A stretch of DNA of 64,000 bases, taken from positions 1-64,000 of the IMG/VR virus record IMGVR_UViG_3300025828_000016. One strand, 5' to 3'. The notes beneath the pieces are model-generated. The model worked only from the letters and a program-made list of their open reading frames with translations, was not told where the DNA came from and ran no database searches. A program made the translations under genes and the position numbers. The stretch comes from a virus. This document shows, in pieces, positions 54,113 through 62,067 of this stretch (positions are counted from its first letter, which is position 1; each line of letters opens with the position of its first letter).

Positions 54113-54695
54113 TTTCAACCTCCGGTATTACAACCGCCCAGTCTTCACCCCATTGGTTTGCTGGTGGAACGTCTCCACGACCAGACCAAGCAGAAAGAAC
54201 AGAATAAAGTTTATTATCTTCAAGTGCTCTTATTACCTCTGGGTCTTCTCTGAGACTTTCAGGGACATACTGTAAGTCGCTTGTTGGTCTAACTACTACT
54301 GATAGTTTGTCTGTCTTGAAATCTTCAAGAGGTTGAGAGGTTTTATAACCTTTGACGAATATTGGTCCTTGTCTGTCTTCTTTCTCTACTTCTACTTCTT
54401 GTGCGTTTTCTAACTCTTTTGCCTCACTATCGGGCAAAACCAAGTCATAACCAACACCTGGAACGTTAATAGTATAAACCGCTTGACTTGGGTTTACATC
54501 TATCTCTTCTAGTGCTTTATTTACCAAAGATAAATCAAAATCAGCAAATATAGAACCTTTTCCTGGTTCTTTGTGTCCTCTTTCGATATGACCCTTAGCC
54601 CAATCAGAAAATATTATTACAGAATCGTTAGTTTTTACAAGTTCGTCGGCTTCCTTTAATATATACTTACGCCAGTTTTCCATTAGAAGCTTCAT
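54096..54695 (-). CDS. Tagged protein: ENWRKYILKEA N-terminal module
   Basis: 199 residues beginning MKLLMENWRKYILKEADEL; LKE followed by Ala fits the T4-type cleavage rule well. The rest (IIFSDWAKGHIERGHKEPGK) contains a His/Asp-rich patch and ends with WGEDWAVVIPE. No domain recognised. Its 3' end overlaps the next tagged gene's start by 17 bases, so the two are tightly coupled. Confidence 0.7.
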   Translation of the reverse strand: MKLLMENWRKYILKEADELVKTNDSVIIFSDWAKGHIERGHKEPGKGSIFADFDLSLVNKALEEIDVNPSQAVYTINVPGVGYDLVLPDSEAKELENAQEVEVEKEDRQGPIFVKGYKTSQPLEDFKTDKLSVVVRPTSDLQYVPESLREDPEVIRALEDNKLYSVLSAWSGRGDVPPANQWGEDWAVVIPEVENETSI

Positions 54696-54967
54696 TTCTT
54701 GATAATCTCCACAATAAGTTTGTTCTTACCCATAAGTAGTCTGTGCCAAGTGTAAGCAGGAATAAAATAAGTCTGACCTTTCTCTAACTTCACCGGAACC
54801 TCGTTTTCCAGTTGTAAATGCCAATCTTTTGACTTTTCTACTGTTATTTGGCGGTCTTCACGGTCTTTATGCCAGATTAACTCACTATTTGAGGTGTTTT
54901 CAGCGTCAAAAATGCGAATAACCTTGTTTTCGGTTATTTTTATCTCTTCAAAGGGGAACTCACGCAC
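54692..54967 (-). CDS. Small cupin-like protein (GTG start)
   Basis: 91 residues. ELIWHKDREDRQITVEKSKD, the WHLQLE segment and QTYFIPAYTWHRLLMGKNKL form a single cupin barrel with two His-containing motifs. Starts at GTG 54967, overlapping the upstream TAG (TAGTG), with GGTAGG before it. No terminal tag. Metal or small-molecule binding is likely; substrate unknown. Confidence 0.7.
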   Translation of the reverse strand: MREFPFEEIKITENKVIRIFDAENTSNSELIWHKDREDRQITVEKSKDWHLQLENEVPVKLEKGQTYFIPAYTWHRLLMGKNKLIVEIIKK

Positions 54968-55551
54968 TACCAGAACCTACCGGGGACATTCTTACCAAAA
55001 TACTTGTGTGCTCGACAAGCCCAGTATCCTGCTTTGGTTTTATCTTTCTTTTCAGCGCAATTATGGCGATTTGCGAAGTTGGCACGAGCTTCAGCGTTAT
55101 TCCAGTTGCCTTTTAGACCGCCTTTCTTGTCTCCGAAGGTTACTTTTTTAATATTTCCGGTTTTTGGGTCTCTAACAAAGACTTTATACTTCTTTCCACC
55201 ACCAGAATTAAGAGTTGGTTTGTTAAGTGGCGGATTTTTCTTCTTTTTTGCCTTCTTTTTCTTCTCATCAAGGGGCATTGGGAAGTCAAGAGGCACTTTT
55301 TTGCCTTCATAGAGGGCGAATTCGCCAATATCAGTCTCATTTATCCAATATTTTTCGTTTTCGTCCAATTTATAGAGCCCATTTTTGGATAATTTGCGAA
55401 CTTCAGCAAATAACTCGAAATACTTGGTTGAACCCGGTCTAAAAATGTTCTCATTTAAGCGAATATTGTTCTTTAAATGGAACTTTAGACCCTCGGACAG
55501 TAGGTTGTCCATTTCTTCACGAATAATACGTTTTAGTTCGAAAAGTTTCAT
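54967..55551 (-). CDS. Tagged basic protein: KRIIREEM module and Cys/His C-terminal domain
   Basis: 194 residues from the ATG at 55551 (AAAGGA upstream). Starts MKLFELKRIIREEMDNLLSE, related to the MKITK tag, IRE as candidate site. A Lys-rich segment at about 97-106 is followed by a conserved C-terminal domain, KYKVFVRDPKTGNIKKVTFG, then NFANRHNCAEKKDKTKAGYW and ACRAHKYFG. This domain recurs in many marine-phage proteins as I recall. Highly basic; DNA association in the head is plausible. Confidence 0.72.
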   Translation of the reverse strand: MKLFELKRIIREEMDNLLSEGLKFHLKNNIRLNENIFRPGSTKYFELFAEVRKLSKNGLYKLDENEKYWINETDIGEFALYEGKKVPLDFPMPLDEKKKKAKKKKNPPLNKPTLNSGGGKKYKVFVRDPKTGNIKKVTFGDKKGGLKGNWNNAEARANFANRHNCAEKKDKTKAGYWACRAHKYFGKNVPGRFW

Positions 55552-55573
55552 TATTTCTAGTCCTTTAATCCTT

Positions 55574-56059
55574 TTATGCTTGTTGTTTTTGCATTGCATC
55601 TGGACCTTTTGCAATTGGTACCATATAAACGGTGTTTGGATCTCTAGGTTCGAATACGAAAGCCCTAGTTACACCAGAACCAGGGTTCTCATCAACAAAG
55701 TCAATAAAAATTTGACCAGGGTTTGCCTTTTCAAACGCTTTTATTTTTTCTGGTTTAAACTCTCCCTGTCGTTTTAGTTGTATATAACGCTCTTTGGTGT
55801 CGATATGTGGAACATGTACGGATAATGCATCTTTGGTTAGTTCCACATCTTTTGCGTTGGGAGAGCGTCTTCGATGTTTTCTAGTATCAAACTTTGCATC
55901 CGAGTAACTCATCTTTCTGAATTGAGAAATGTGACCGCCCCAACCGGGATCTAAAACATCCCAGGTGCTTGCTTCTTTGTCCATACCTGATAATTCTTCT
56001 TTTAGGATTTGTATCTCTTCTTTAATAATATCTTTTAGTTGATTTTTTGTGATTTTCAT
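55574..56059 (-). CDS. Tagged protein: MKITKNQLKDIIKEEI module
   Basis: 161 residues. The first 16 residues are a clear member of the MKITK tag group, IKE followed by Glu as candidate site. The body (RRSPNAKDVELTKDALSVHV; FIDFVDENPGSGVTRAFVFE) has no recognised domain. Overlaps the upstream basic Cys-rich gene by 4 bases. Confidence 0.7.
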   Translation of the reverse strand: MKITKNQLKDIIKEEIQILKEELSGMDKEASTWDVLDPGWGGHISQFRKMSYSDAKFDTRKHRRRSPNAKDVELTKDALSVHVPHIDTKERYIQLKRQGEFKPEKIKAFEKANPGQIFIDFVDENPGSGVTRAFVFEPRDPNTVYMVPIAKGPDAMQKQQA

Positions 56060-56670
56060 CCTTTTTTCCCCTTTGCTGTTTTCTTACCCCAAGACTTTCC
56101 ACGTCCTCGCTCTTTACAAGCACCAGGAGTGGGACGACAAGCAGGATATTTTGCTCGTTTTTCGCCTTTTTCACGACCACATGCTTTACATTTAGTTCGA
56201 CCGGTCTTTTTATCTTTACGGCAAGTGTTACAGTCTACCCAACCGCCTTTTTTACCTTTTGCGCCTTTGCGTTTAAACCAGTCTCTTAGTGAGGATTCTT
56301 TGCTTGATTCAGTTCCCGCTTTCTTTTTTTTTTCGTCTAACTCTATTTCGACAATGTATCCTTCTTCTGGTTCGTCGGCACAGTTGCCTTCTTTGATGCC
56401 TTTCCAGATTTCACCACGACGGCATCTTACAACAGCACCAGAAGCATAAGCAGACGGCCAAGTATCGTATTTGCGTTTAGCAATGCGGACACAACGGTCG
56501 TCTTTTTTCTTTTTCTTCTTCTTTTTTTTCTTTTTCTTTTTTTCGTCGAGGGTTTCATCGACAGAGGATAAGACTTCGATGTCGTTGTCTTCTGTATCAA
56601 CAGGGTTCTGAATATTTCTACCAGCGGGAGGTGATAGGACTATTTCTCTTATGTTGATACTTATTGACAT
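56056..56670 (-). CDS. Lys-rich, Cys-rich protein with 13-Lys run
   Basis: 204 residues. After an acidic N-terminus there is an uninterrupted run of 13 lysines at about residues 45-57. Two Cys-rich segments follow: DRCVRIAKRKYDTWPSAYAS, and GGWVDCNTCRKDKKTGRTKC with CKACGREKGEKRAKYPACRP, ending in a Lys/Gly tail. I recall the latter motif (CRPTPxACK...GKSWGKK) in phage and giant-virus hypotheticals. Zinc-ribbon-like, nucleic-acid-binding nature is likely. The N-terminus (SINIREIVLS) has an IRE site but is not clearly a tag. Confidence 0.7.
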   Translation of the reverse strand: MSISINIREIVLSPPAGRNIQNPVDTEDNDIEVLSSVDETLDEKKKKKKKKKKKKKDDRCVRIAKRKYDTWPSAYASGAVVRCRRGEIWKGIKEGNCADEPEEGYIVEIELDEKKKKAGTESSKESSLRDWFKRKGAKGKKGGWVDCNTCRKDKKTGRTKCKACGREKGEKRAKYPACRPTPGACKERGRGKSWGKKTAKGKKG

Positions 56671-56894
56671 TATTTAGGTTTTCCTTCCATTTTTCTTACC
56701 AAAGAGTAGATTTCCCATCTCTTAAGTTTGCGTGCCATAGCAGCAATGTTAAATAGTTGTGGAGTTTGGACAAATGGAAAAATGCCGTGGACTAGTAGAC
56801 AACAAGATGACACGAGCATGTGAAATGCTGCTCTCCAGGCAAATTTGAGGTGTCCGAAGTAAGTTTCATTATTTTCTTTTAGATGCTTAATCAT
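56670..56894 (-). CDS. DUF6356-like small membrane protein
   Basis: 74 residues. HLKENNETYFGHLKFAWRAA followed by a hydrophobic helix (HMLVSSCCLLVHGIFPFV) is the pattern of the DUF6356 family, short membrane proteins of phages and marine bacteria, function unknown. Cytoplasmic basic tail. Its ends overlap both neighbours by one base. Confidence 0.72.
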   Translation of the reverse strand: MIKHLKENNETYFGHLKFAWRAAFHMLVSSCCLLVHGIFPFVQTPQLFNIAAMARKLKRWEIYSLVRKMEGKPK

Positions 56895-57289
56895 TAACCC
56901 ACACCCAAAGAACCTGACCAGTTAGAACCAGATGGTGAAATATTAGTGATACGGTCTGATGAAATACCTGTAAGACCAGCAAAAACATCAACGTCTCCAG
57001 AACCACTCAGCCAAACTTGTGAAACTTTAACTTCAAATCTTTCAGAAGCGGTTTGACCTCTTACTGTGAAGTAGTTTGTACCGGCGCCATCAACTCCCAG
57101 TTCTGAAAACCCAACTCTACATACGTTAGCAGTGTTATTCACAACATAAATCCACCTAGATACAGATGGGAATTCTACACTCATAGTTTCAGAAGCATCA
57201 AGACCACCACTAACAAACGGCTTGCCGCTGGATTGATAAGAACCGACATTACTTAATCCGGTACCGTATTTATAATCTGGATAAGACAT
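56894..57289 (-). CDS. Structural protein, paralogue of 58863-59279
   Basis: 131 residues, Ser/Gly/Val-rich beta protein beginning MSYPDYKYGTGLSNVGSYQ and ending NWSGSLGVG. Both ends match the 138-residue gene on the other side of the 520-residue gene, so these are paralogues. Likely a capsid-decoration or fibre-tip subunit. No enzymatic motif. Confidence 0.78.
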   Translation of the reverse strand: MSYPDYKYGTGLSNVGSYQSSGKPFVSGGLDASETMSVEFPSVSRWIYVVNNTANVCRVGFSELGVDGAGTNYFTVRGQTASERFEVKVSQVWLSGSGDVDVFAGLTGISSDRITNISPSGSNWSGSLGVG

Positions 57290-57305
57290 TTAAATCTCCT
57301 TTTTA

Positions 57306-57319
57306 TGTAAGTAGTTAGT
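57306..57319. promoter_or_regulatory. Recurrent TAACTAYTTA intergenic element
   Basis: Minus strand reads ACTAACTACTTACA between the 520-residue gene's end and the start of the 131-residue gene. Same core as at 48955, 50025, 61125 and 63124. Confidence 0.3.
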
Positions 57320-57327
57320 TTGTCTTC

Positions 57328-58863
57328 TTATTGCTGTTCAAACCAACTTATTCCACCTAACCCTGCAACTGCTGCGGTTGTACTAACAGCAAGTAATAAG
57401 TTGTTACCAACTCCAAAAGCAAAACTTAAACTTTTTAAATCCTTTGACACGCCTTGACCCGCTCCTGCTACAACTTCGTAAATGGGTGTAAGATTGGAAA
57501 TATTTACAATAGCATTACTTGCTGGATCTAAGGCAGCATAAGAAACAATGCTTTCCTGCTCGTCAATATATTGATAGTTTACCTCTCCAGTTACTTCAAC
57601 ATTTAAAAAGAGTGCTATTGTTACTGTTTTCGGTGTTGCACCACCAGATTCATTCGATGCTCTTATGTCCAATACATCAAACTCGCCAAAGCAACTTTGA
57701 TCTTTAAAAACTCTGTTTGTTTTAAAAAGAGCAAGCGGTTTATAAACTCCGCTAGTATCGACAGAAAAACTAAAAGATTTAGAAAATTTAGGATCTAGTG
57801 AATTAACTTCACCCTCAATAAAACCAGCCATAGAAGCAGTTTTTAATTTTTTACTTGTTGTGCCTCCAATATTGGCAGAGGTAGCCAAAATAGCAACATT
57901 TGGATTTTTTAGAACTGGTGTTGTCCTAGCGTTTGCGTTTTTTATTCTATGAAACTTTGCTGTATGTCCTGTTTCTGGGTCTTCTACAAAGAAATCAGCA
58001 TTACCGTATCCTAAATACTGGAAATCAATTTCATAAACATTTCCCTTTTGAGGGTCCAAAGTCATTCCACTTGGTCCTGTGCCGTCCATTTTATCAACAT
58101 TAAAAGAAGCAGAAGGAATGAAATCGTTAGACTGCGCTTCACCCTCTACCACTCTTGTGAAAGCTCCAACAATAGAACCACCAGAAGAAACAGAATAGGT
58201 GCTAGTAAGACCAGCGGCAGAACGAGCAGAAATAAAATAAACAGAACCAGACTGTGCGTCTGCTAACCAGCCACCTGTTCCAAGTTGCGAATAATCTGCT
58301 TTAGCAAGTTGATAAGCGGTTTGCTCTGGGGAGCCAGCGCCCACTACTGGAACGACTTGACTATAACCGTTTAGAGTAACTGTAACGTTTTCGGTTCCTG
58401 CTCCTGTTGTAATGTCTAGTCTTCTTATCTCACGAGAACCAGAGATAGAGTGTAGAATACCAAAATTAGTTCCAAAGTAACCAACAAAATAACCGCATTC
58501 TGCCGTTCCACCACCGATAAATTGAGCGTTTCCTGCGTCTGGTTCAGAGAAAAGAGCGGTTGCTTTTAAAGCAGAACCTTGTCCTGGTCTGTATTTTAGC
58601 CCTCTTCTTAGTTGAACTGTCGCAGAGCCAGAAGCAGAAGTTCCGCTGCTTAATTCACATTGACCATCTACTACGGCAATTGATGCGCCAGCAAAAGACG
58701 AAGAAATAAAATTTTGATTTCCTATGCCATAAACAAAATCGCCTTGAGCGATAGGGTTTTTTCTAGAAACCAAAACTTCACCAAAGGTTGAGTTTGGAGA
58801 AGCAATGTGAACGTTATCAGCGCCGAGCGTCTTTTTTGGTTTATTTAAATCAGTAAATCCCAT
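57328..58863 (-). CDS. Virion structural protein, fibre- or decoration-like
   Basis: 511 residues from the ATG at 58863 (GGTAGGAT upstream, TAATG overlap with the previous stop). Beta-rich, Ala/Ser/Gly-rich, no Cys-rich or catalytic motif. Segments such as AQFIGGGTAECGYFVGYFGT and NVYEIDFQYLGYGNADFFVE resemble virion decoration proteins of large phages. It is sandwiched between two paralogous small structural proteins, suggesting one assembly. Confidence 0.72.
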   Translation of the reverse strand: MGFTDLNKPKKTLGADNVHIASPNSTFGEVLVSRKNPIAQGDFVYGIGNQNFISSSFAGASIAVVDGQCELSSGTSASGSATVQLRRGLKYRPGQGSALKATALFSEPDAGNAQFIGGGTAECGYFVGYFGTNFGILHSISGSREIRRLDITTGAGTENVTVTLNGYSQVVPVVGAGSPEQTAYQLAKADYSQLGTGGWLADAQSGSVYFISARSAAGLTSTYSVSSGGSIVGAFTRVVEGEAQSNDFIPSASFNVDKMDGTGPSGMTLDPQKGNVYEIDFQYLGYGNADFFVEDPETGHTAKFHRIKNANARTTPVLKNPNVAILATSANIGGTTSKKLKTASMAGFIEGEVNSLDPKFSKSFSFSVDTSGVYKPLALFKTNRVFKDQSCFGEFDVLDIRASNESGGATPKTVTIALFLNVEVTGEVNYQYIDEQESIVSYAALDPASNAIVNISNLTPIYEVVAGAGQGVSKDLKSLSFAFGVGNNLLLAVSTTAAVAGLGGISWFEQQ

Positions 58864-59279
58864 TATCCTACCCCCACAGAACCAGACCAATTATTAGCAA
58901 GGTGACTTTGATCGATCCCTGTTAAACCAGCGATAACAGAAGCACTACACTCATTTGGGCTATCGCTCATAAGATAAACAGAAGTTACTTTAAACTCTGC
59001 TTCAAATGATTCTCCATTATTTAAAATAGCATAATTACTGTCTTCTATTCCCTGCACACCGTTTGCCGAAAAACCAAAACGAAGAGGAACATTAGGAGCA
59101 CTTCCTGCTAGTGTGTTCGTGATAATTACAAATCTTGTTACTGAATCAAAAGAAACTTCTTTTGGTGTATTCCCAGAAGCAGGAACATTTAGTGAAGAAG
59201 TTAGATAAGGTCGTGCTGAAACTTGATAAGAACCAACATTCCTTAGACCTGTTCCATAGCTGTAATTTGGATAAGACAT
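58863..59279 (-). CDS. Structural protein, paralogue of 56894-57289
   Basis: 138 residues: MSYPNYSYGTGLRNVGSYQV start and NWSGSVGVG end as in its paralogue, with VIAGLTGIDQSHLANNWSGS near the C-terminus matching FAGLTGIS. Probably forms hetero-assemblies with its paralogue and the 520-region protein. Confidence 0.78.
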   Translation of the reverse strand: MSYPNYSYGTGLRNVGSYQVSARPYLTSSLNVPASGNTPKEVSFDSVTRFVIITNTLAGSAPNVPLRFGFSANGVQGIEDSNYAILNNGESFEAEFKVTSVYLMSDSPNECSASVIAGLTGIDQSHLANNWSGSVGVG

Positions 59280-60055
59280 TATTGATTAACTCCCATTAAA
59301 GCATCGTATGAATCTGTTCTAATATTATTTAGTTTCTCTAAATAATCGTTTCTTCGGAGGACTTTAAAAACTAGATTTTCAACCGAATAGATCCCACCGC
59401 TTTCCAAACCTGCTTTTCTATAACGCTTGATACGTTCCATAATAGCATCACCCGCTTGTTTTGCTTGTAGGAAATCTTTTTCAGCATACATATCGTAAGC
59501 ATCATCGATCTCGTCCATTATTCTGGCAGCTTTCTCTTTTACCATTTTATAATCGACGTTCATTCTACTGCTTGATGGTCTTTGCACCCAGCGATTGTTC
59601 ATAAGAGAATAAACCCCAGCAGAATGATGAGGTTCGTTTGTATCTTGAACATAGATTTCAACTTCAAAACCCTTGAAGAGAATTTTGTGAATTATATTCC
59701 ACAGTCTTGATTTCTGACTTAGATAATCTTTTAGAAGTTCTTTATCTTTTAACTGGTTAAAATCAATAAGAATATGAAGATCAAAGTCTGACATATCAGA
59801 CCAATTGTAAGACGCAAGAGAACCTGTGAGGGTAATATCTTTTATCTTTACATTGGGATCTAACTTGAGATCTTCGAAATATTCGTTGGCGATATTGAGG
59901 GCTGCCTGAAGAATCTCTGGATCAAGTTGTTGGTTCCTGGTCCAGAGATCTTCAGGCAGGGAGGTTTTCGAAATTAAGGTGGAGGTGTTAACTGACTCGG
60001 GTTCTATTAGTTCCTCAAGATAAGTTCTCCAAGTGTTCCAATTGTTTGAGTTCAT
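59279..60055 (-). CDS. Tagged nucleotidyltransferase-fold protein (pol-beta superfamily)
   Basis: 258 residues. The N-terminal NNWNTWRTYLEELIEPE resembles the ENWRxFL tag, LEE as candidate site. The core ITLTGSLASYNWSDMSDFDL, then HILIDF has the GS...DxD pattern of MNT/pol-beta-type nucleotidyltransferases, with a later VEIYVQD acidic strand. Helical C-terminus. It might modify tRNA, protein or nucleotide; packaged-enzyme role is inference. Confidence 0.75.
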   Translation of the reverse strand: MNSNNWNTWRTYLEELIEPESVNTSTLISKTSLPEDLWTRNQQLDPEILQAALNIANEYFEDLKLDPNVKIKDITLTGSLASYNWSDMSDFDLHILIDFNQLKDKELLKDYLSQKSRLWNIIHKILFKGFEVEIYVQDTNEPHHSAGVYSLMNNRWVQRPSSSRMNVDYKMVKEKAARIMDEIDDAYDMYAEKDFLQAKQAGDAIMERIKRYRKAGLESGGIYSVENLVFKVLRRNDYLEKLNNIRTDSYDALMGVNQ

Positions 60056-60058
60056 GCA

Positions 60059-60271
60059 TTAATTAGTTAGTCCTTCTAAGAATTTCTCATTTACATGTCC
60101 ACATTTAGAACACTTAAATAATTGAATTGGCACCATAGTTTCTTTGCCGGTTGGTGACATCAAAGCACTAATATTTTTTATAATGAATGCAGGAATAAAT
60201 GTCTCATTCTCGCATTCTTCACATTTTATATTATCTACATTGCTTAGGTCGATATTGATATTTTGGTTCAT
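60059..60271 (-). CDS. Small zinc ribbon protein
   Basis: 70 residues with CEECENETFIPAF and FKCSKCGHVNEK, a four-cysteine ribbon. Marine-phage homologues are common as I recall. Likely a small zinc-binding protein; no further function. Confidence 0.75.
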   Translation of the reverse strand: MNQNINIDLSNVDNIKCEECENETFIPAFIIKNISALMSPTGKETMVPIQLFKCSKCGHVNEKFLEGLTN

Positions 60272-60316
60272 AATAATAAAAATCTTTTAATTTTGTTTAT
60301 AAATTCTTTTCTTTTT

Positions 60317-60496
60317 TTATTTTTGAAATCGTTTAACCACCGCCTCAAAACGTTGAGACACCTCTGTTACGAGGGTTGTGTAGTTGTTTTTAAGGACAGT
60401 TACCTCGTCAAGAAGACGAGAATTTGTCACGCTAAGTTGTGATACTCGCTTTTCTAGCGCAGTAACTTGTTGTTCTAGTTCTTTATTAGTAGCCAT
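60317..60496 (-). CDS. Short coiled-coil protein (59 residues)
   Basis: Translated by hand from the ATG at 60496 to the TAA at 60317: MATNKELEQQVTALEKRVSQ, then a second heptad run to RFEAVVKRFQK. Strong AGGAGG nine bases upstream. A parallel coiled coil is predicted for most of the length. Preceded by its own -10 element. Confidence 0.72.
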   Translation of the reverse strand: MATNKELEQQVTALEKRVSQLSVTNSRLLDEVTVLKNNYTTLVTEVSQRFEAVVKRFQK

Positions 60497-60523
60497 AAAA
60501 ATAACCTCCTTTGGCTTTCCTAT

Positions 60524-60552
60524 ATTATAACTTAATTTTATTGGGATTTTAA
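60524..60552 (-). promoter_or_regulatory. Sigma70-like promoter for the 59-residue gene
   Basis: Minus strand: TTAAAA (60552-60547), 17-base spacer, TATAAT (60529-60524), about 28 bases before the ATG. Confidence 0.5.
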
Positions 60553-60734
60553 TCTAAAATGAGTTTTTCTAGTCTATCTTCAAGTTCTAGTTCCCAAAGT
60601 TGTAGATCTTCCAAGACTTCCTTGGGGACATCTACTCCGATAGATACAAGATACCTTGCCCTTCCTAAAGTTTCTCTAACCTCAGCAAGGTCTTTTCTTA
60701 ATCTAAACTCGTCTATGTATACTACATTATTCAT
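60549..60734 (-). CDS. Small helical protein
   Basis: 61 residues, acidic and helical (RKDLAEVRETLGRARYLVSI; VLEDLQLWELELEDRLEKL). No family recognised. Followed after 52 bases by the 59-residue coiled-coil gene. Confidence 0.6.
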   Translation of the reverse strand: MNNVVYIDEFRLRKDLAEVRETLGRARYLVSIGVDVPKEVLEDLQLWELELEDRLEKLILD

Positions 60735-60764
60735 TGTTTCTCACGGAAACTACATTAAGTCAGG

Positions 60765-61091
60765 TCAGGTTTCTTCGTCAATTGTATCTTCTTCTTGAGC
60801 GTCAGCCTGTTCACCTTTCATATAATTCATAACAGCACTCATATAATCTTGTGCTTTTGTGATTTTTGATTCTACCCACTCTGGAAGGTTTGTATCGTCA
60901 TCAACCATTTCATCAATCATCGTAGCAAGGTCAGCAATGCGGTTTAGTTGAGAGTCAGCCATAGCGCCTTCGCCATCTCCATCGCCATCATCCATTTGCT
61001 TTCTAGCACGGGCTGCGAGATATGTGCCGAGAACTTCGGACTGTATTTCTTCTTTGATAAGTTCTTTTAATCTTGCTTTTGTTATCTTCAT
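60765..61091 (-). CDS. Tagged protein: MKITKARLKELIKEEI module
   Basis: 108 residues. The first 20 residues are a textbook MKITK tag with IKE site. The remainder is acidic and helical (LATMIDEMVDDDTNLPEWVE), ending in an acidic tail. The ATG has GAGGATAA upstream. No domain recognised. Confidence 0.72.
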   Translation of the reverse strand: MKITKARLKELIKEEIQSEVLGTYLAARARKQMDDGDGDGEGAMADSQLNRIADLATMIDEMVDDDTNLPEWVESKITKAQDYMSAVMNYMKGEQADAQEEDTIDEET

Positions 61092-61124
61092 GTGTTATTA
61101 TCCTCTTGTAGAAAAAGAAGTTTC

Positions 61125-61132
61125 TATAAATA
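61125..61132 (+). promoter_or_regulatory. T4-late-like TATAAATA element
   Basis: Exact TATAAATA eight bases before the ATG at 61141. If used as a late promoter the transcript would be almost leaderless. The same bases, read on the minus strand as TAACTATTTATA, belong to the recurrent element upstream of the tagged 108-residue gene. Confidence 0.4.
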
Positions 61133-61140
61133 GTTATTCA

Positions 61141-61476
61141 ATGTTTAAAGGTATTTTAATATTTATTTTAGGTCAAACCTTCGCTTGGTTTAGCATTAAT
61201 TTGCAATTTATGAGCGAATGGTGGAAAGAAAGACCAGTATTCACAGCATTGGTGTTTTCTTTCCCAGTTGGTTTGATGTTTTTATATGGCACAAAATGGA
61301 TTGTTCAGGATGCTGGTTATTATTGGGCGTCAAGGATTATAGGGTTTTCTATATCCACAATAATCTATTCGATTCTAACTTGGTTCTTTCTTGGAGAATC
61401 TTTTTTAGAAACAAAAACTTTAATCTGTTTAGTGTTGTCAATTATCATAGTTTGTATACAAGTATTCTGGAGATAA
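61141..61476 (+). CDS. Small four-helix membrane protein (DMT/EamA-like)
   Basis: 111 residues from the ATG at 61141, chosen over an upstream in-frame start at 61024 that reads through the tagged gene's antisense. Four hydrophobic helices, starting FKGILIFILGQTFAWFSINL, and the third GFSISTIIYSILTWFFLGES resembling half a drug/metabolite transporter. Similar short proteins occur in marine phages and bacteria. Lacks a ribosome binding site; possible leaderless start. Confidence 0.68.
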   Translation: MFKGILIFILGQTFAWFSINLQFMSEWWKERPVFTALVFSFPVGLMFLYGTKWIVQDAGYYWASRIIGFSISTIIYSILTWFFLGESFLETKTLICLVLSIIIVCIQVFWR

Positions 61477-61477
61477 T

Positions 61478-61696
61478 ATGGAAGTTTGGTTAATCAGAAG
61501 AGCAATGGGACCGCAGACATCTGTGGAGGGTGTATTTAAAAGTCATTCATCTGCTGTCAGGTGGTTTAATAAAAATGCGAAAGAACACGAACAATGGTTG
61601 CCGTCCAAAAGAGACAGCGCAAAAAAGATTGTTTCTTGGAAAAGCGAATATCATGGTGGTGAAATGCGTTTAGAAAAGTGGGAAGTCAAAAGGTAA
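61478..61696 (+). CDS. Small basic protein
   Basis: 72 residues with GGAGA six bases upstream. Sequence RRAMGPQTSVEGVFKSHSSA, then VRWFNKNAKEHEQWLP; basic, no domain recognised. One base after the membrane protein, so co-transcribed. Confidence 0.6.
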   Translation: MEVWLIRRAMGPQTSVEGVFKSHSSAVRWFNKNAKEHEQWLPSKRDSAKKIVSWKSEYHGGEMRLEKWEVKR

Positions 61697-61803
61697 TTTA
61701 AAAAAAATTTTTATCTACCATATATCCAACACCCCCTAATCATAGCACTTTCTCCCACTTATAGCAGAGCAGTCTATCGTTTAGGTCTTTTGGGCATTCC
61801 GTG

Positions 61804-61818
61804 CGTCTATTTAAGACG
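61804..61818 (+). promoter_or_regulatory. Short hairpin before the 81-residue gene
   Basis: CGTCT-ATTTA-AGACG, a five-base-pair stem ending three bases before the ATG at 61821. No Shine-Dalgarno sequence is present, so it may control or replace it. Confidence 0.35.
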
Positions 61819-61820
61819 TA

Positions 61821-62066
61821 ATGTTGATAAACTCCAAAGGGCGGAAAAAGGGGGATCTCGCTCTAATAAAATACAAAGATGAACCACCTAAGTTTGTGAT
61901 CTTTCTTGGTCACTATTATGATCTATACAAAAAGAATTTTTTTCATTGGGCAGGGGAAGGTTCCATTGGACCGCCTGTGTTTCTAGAACAGTTGCCCAAT
62001 GGAGAATGGGTTGAAATGTCACGTCAATACAATAAGAAGTATCTTTCGATTGAGTGGTTTAGTTAG
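61821..62066 (+). CDS. Small protein, paralogue of 63682-63906
   Basis: 81 residues. KKGDLALIKYKDEPPKFVIF, later PVFLEQLPNGEWVEMS and the C-terminal EWFS match the 74-residue plus-strand gene at 63682 (GALAIIK, PLVFSEQREDGSWV, YLEWLT). An SH3-like beta barrel is plausible. Converges with a minus-strand gene two bases downstream. The start has no clear ribosome binding site. Confidence 0.62.
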   Translation: MLINSKGRKKGDLALIKYKDEPPKFVIFLGHYYDLYKKNFFHWAGEGSIGPPVFLEQLPNGEWVEMSRQYNKKYLSIEWFS

Positions 62067-62067
62067 A

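Noticed and set aside
61024-61140. Upstream extension of the plus-strand membrane protein
   Set aside because: It is antisense to the MKITK tag of the 108-residue gene; the hydrophobic protein begins naturally at 61141.
61697-61820. Possible tRNA or small RNA between plus-strand genes
   Set aside because: No cloverleaf could be built and there is no CCA-like end; only a five-base-pair hairpin is visible.
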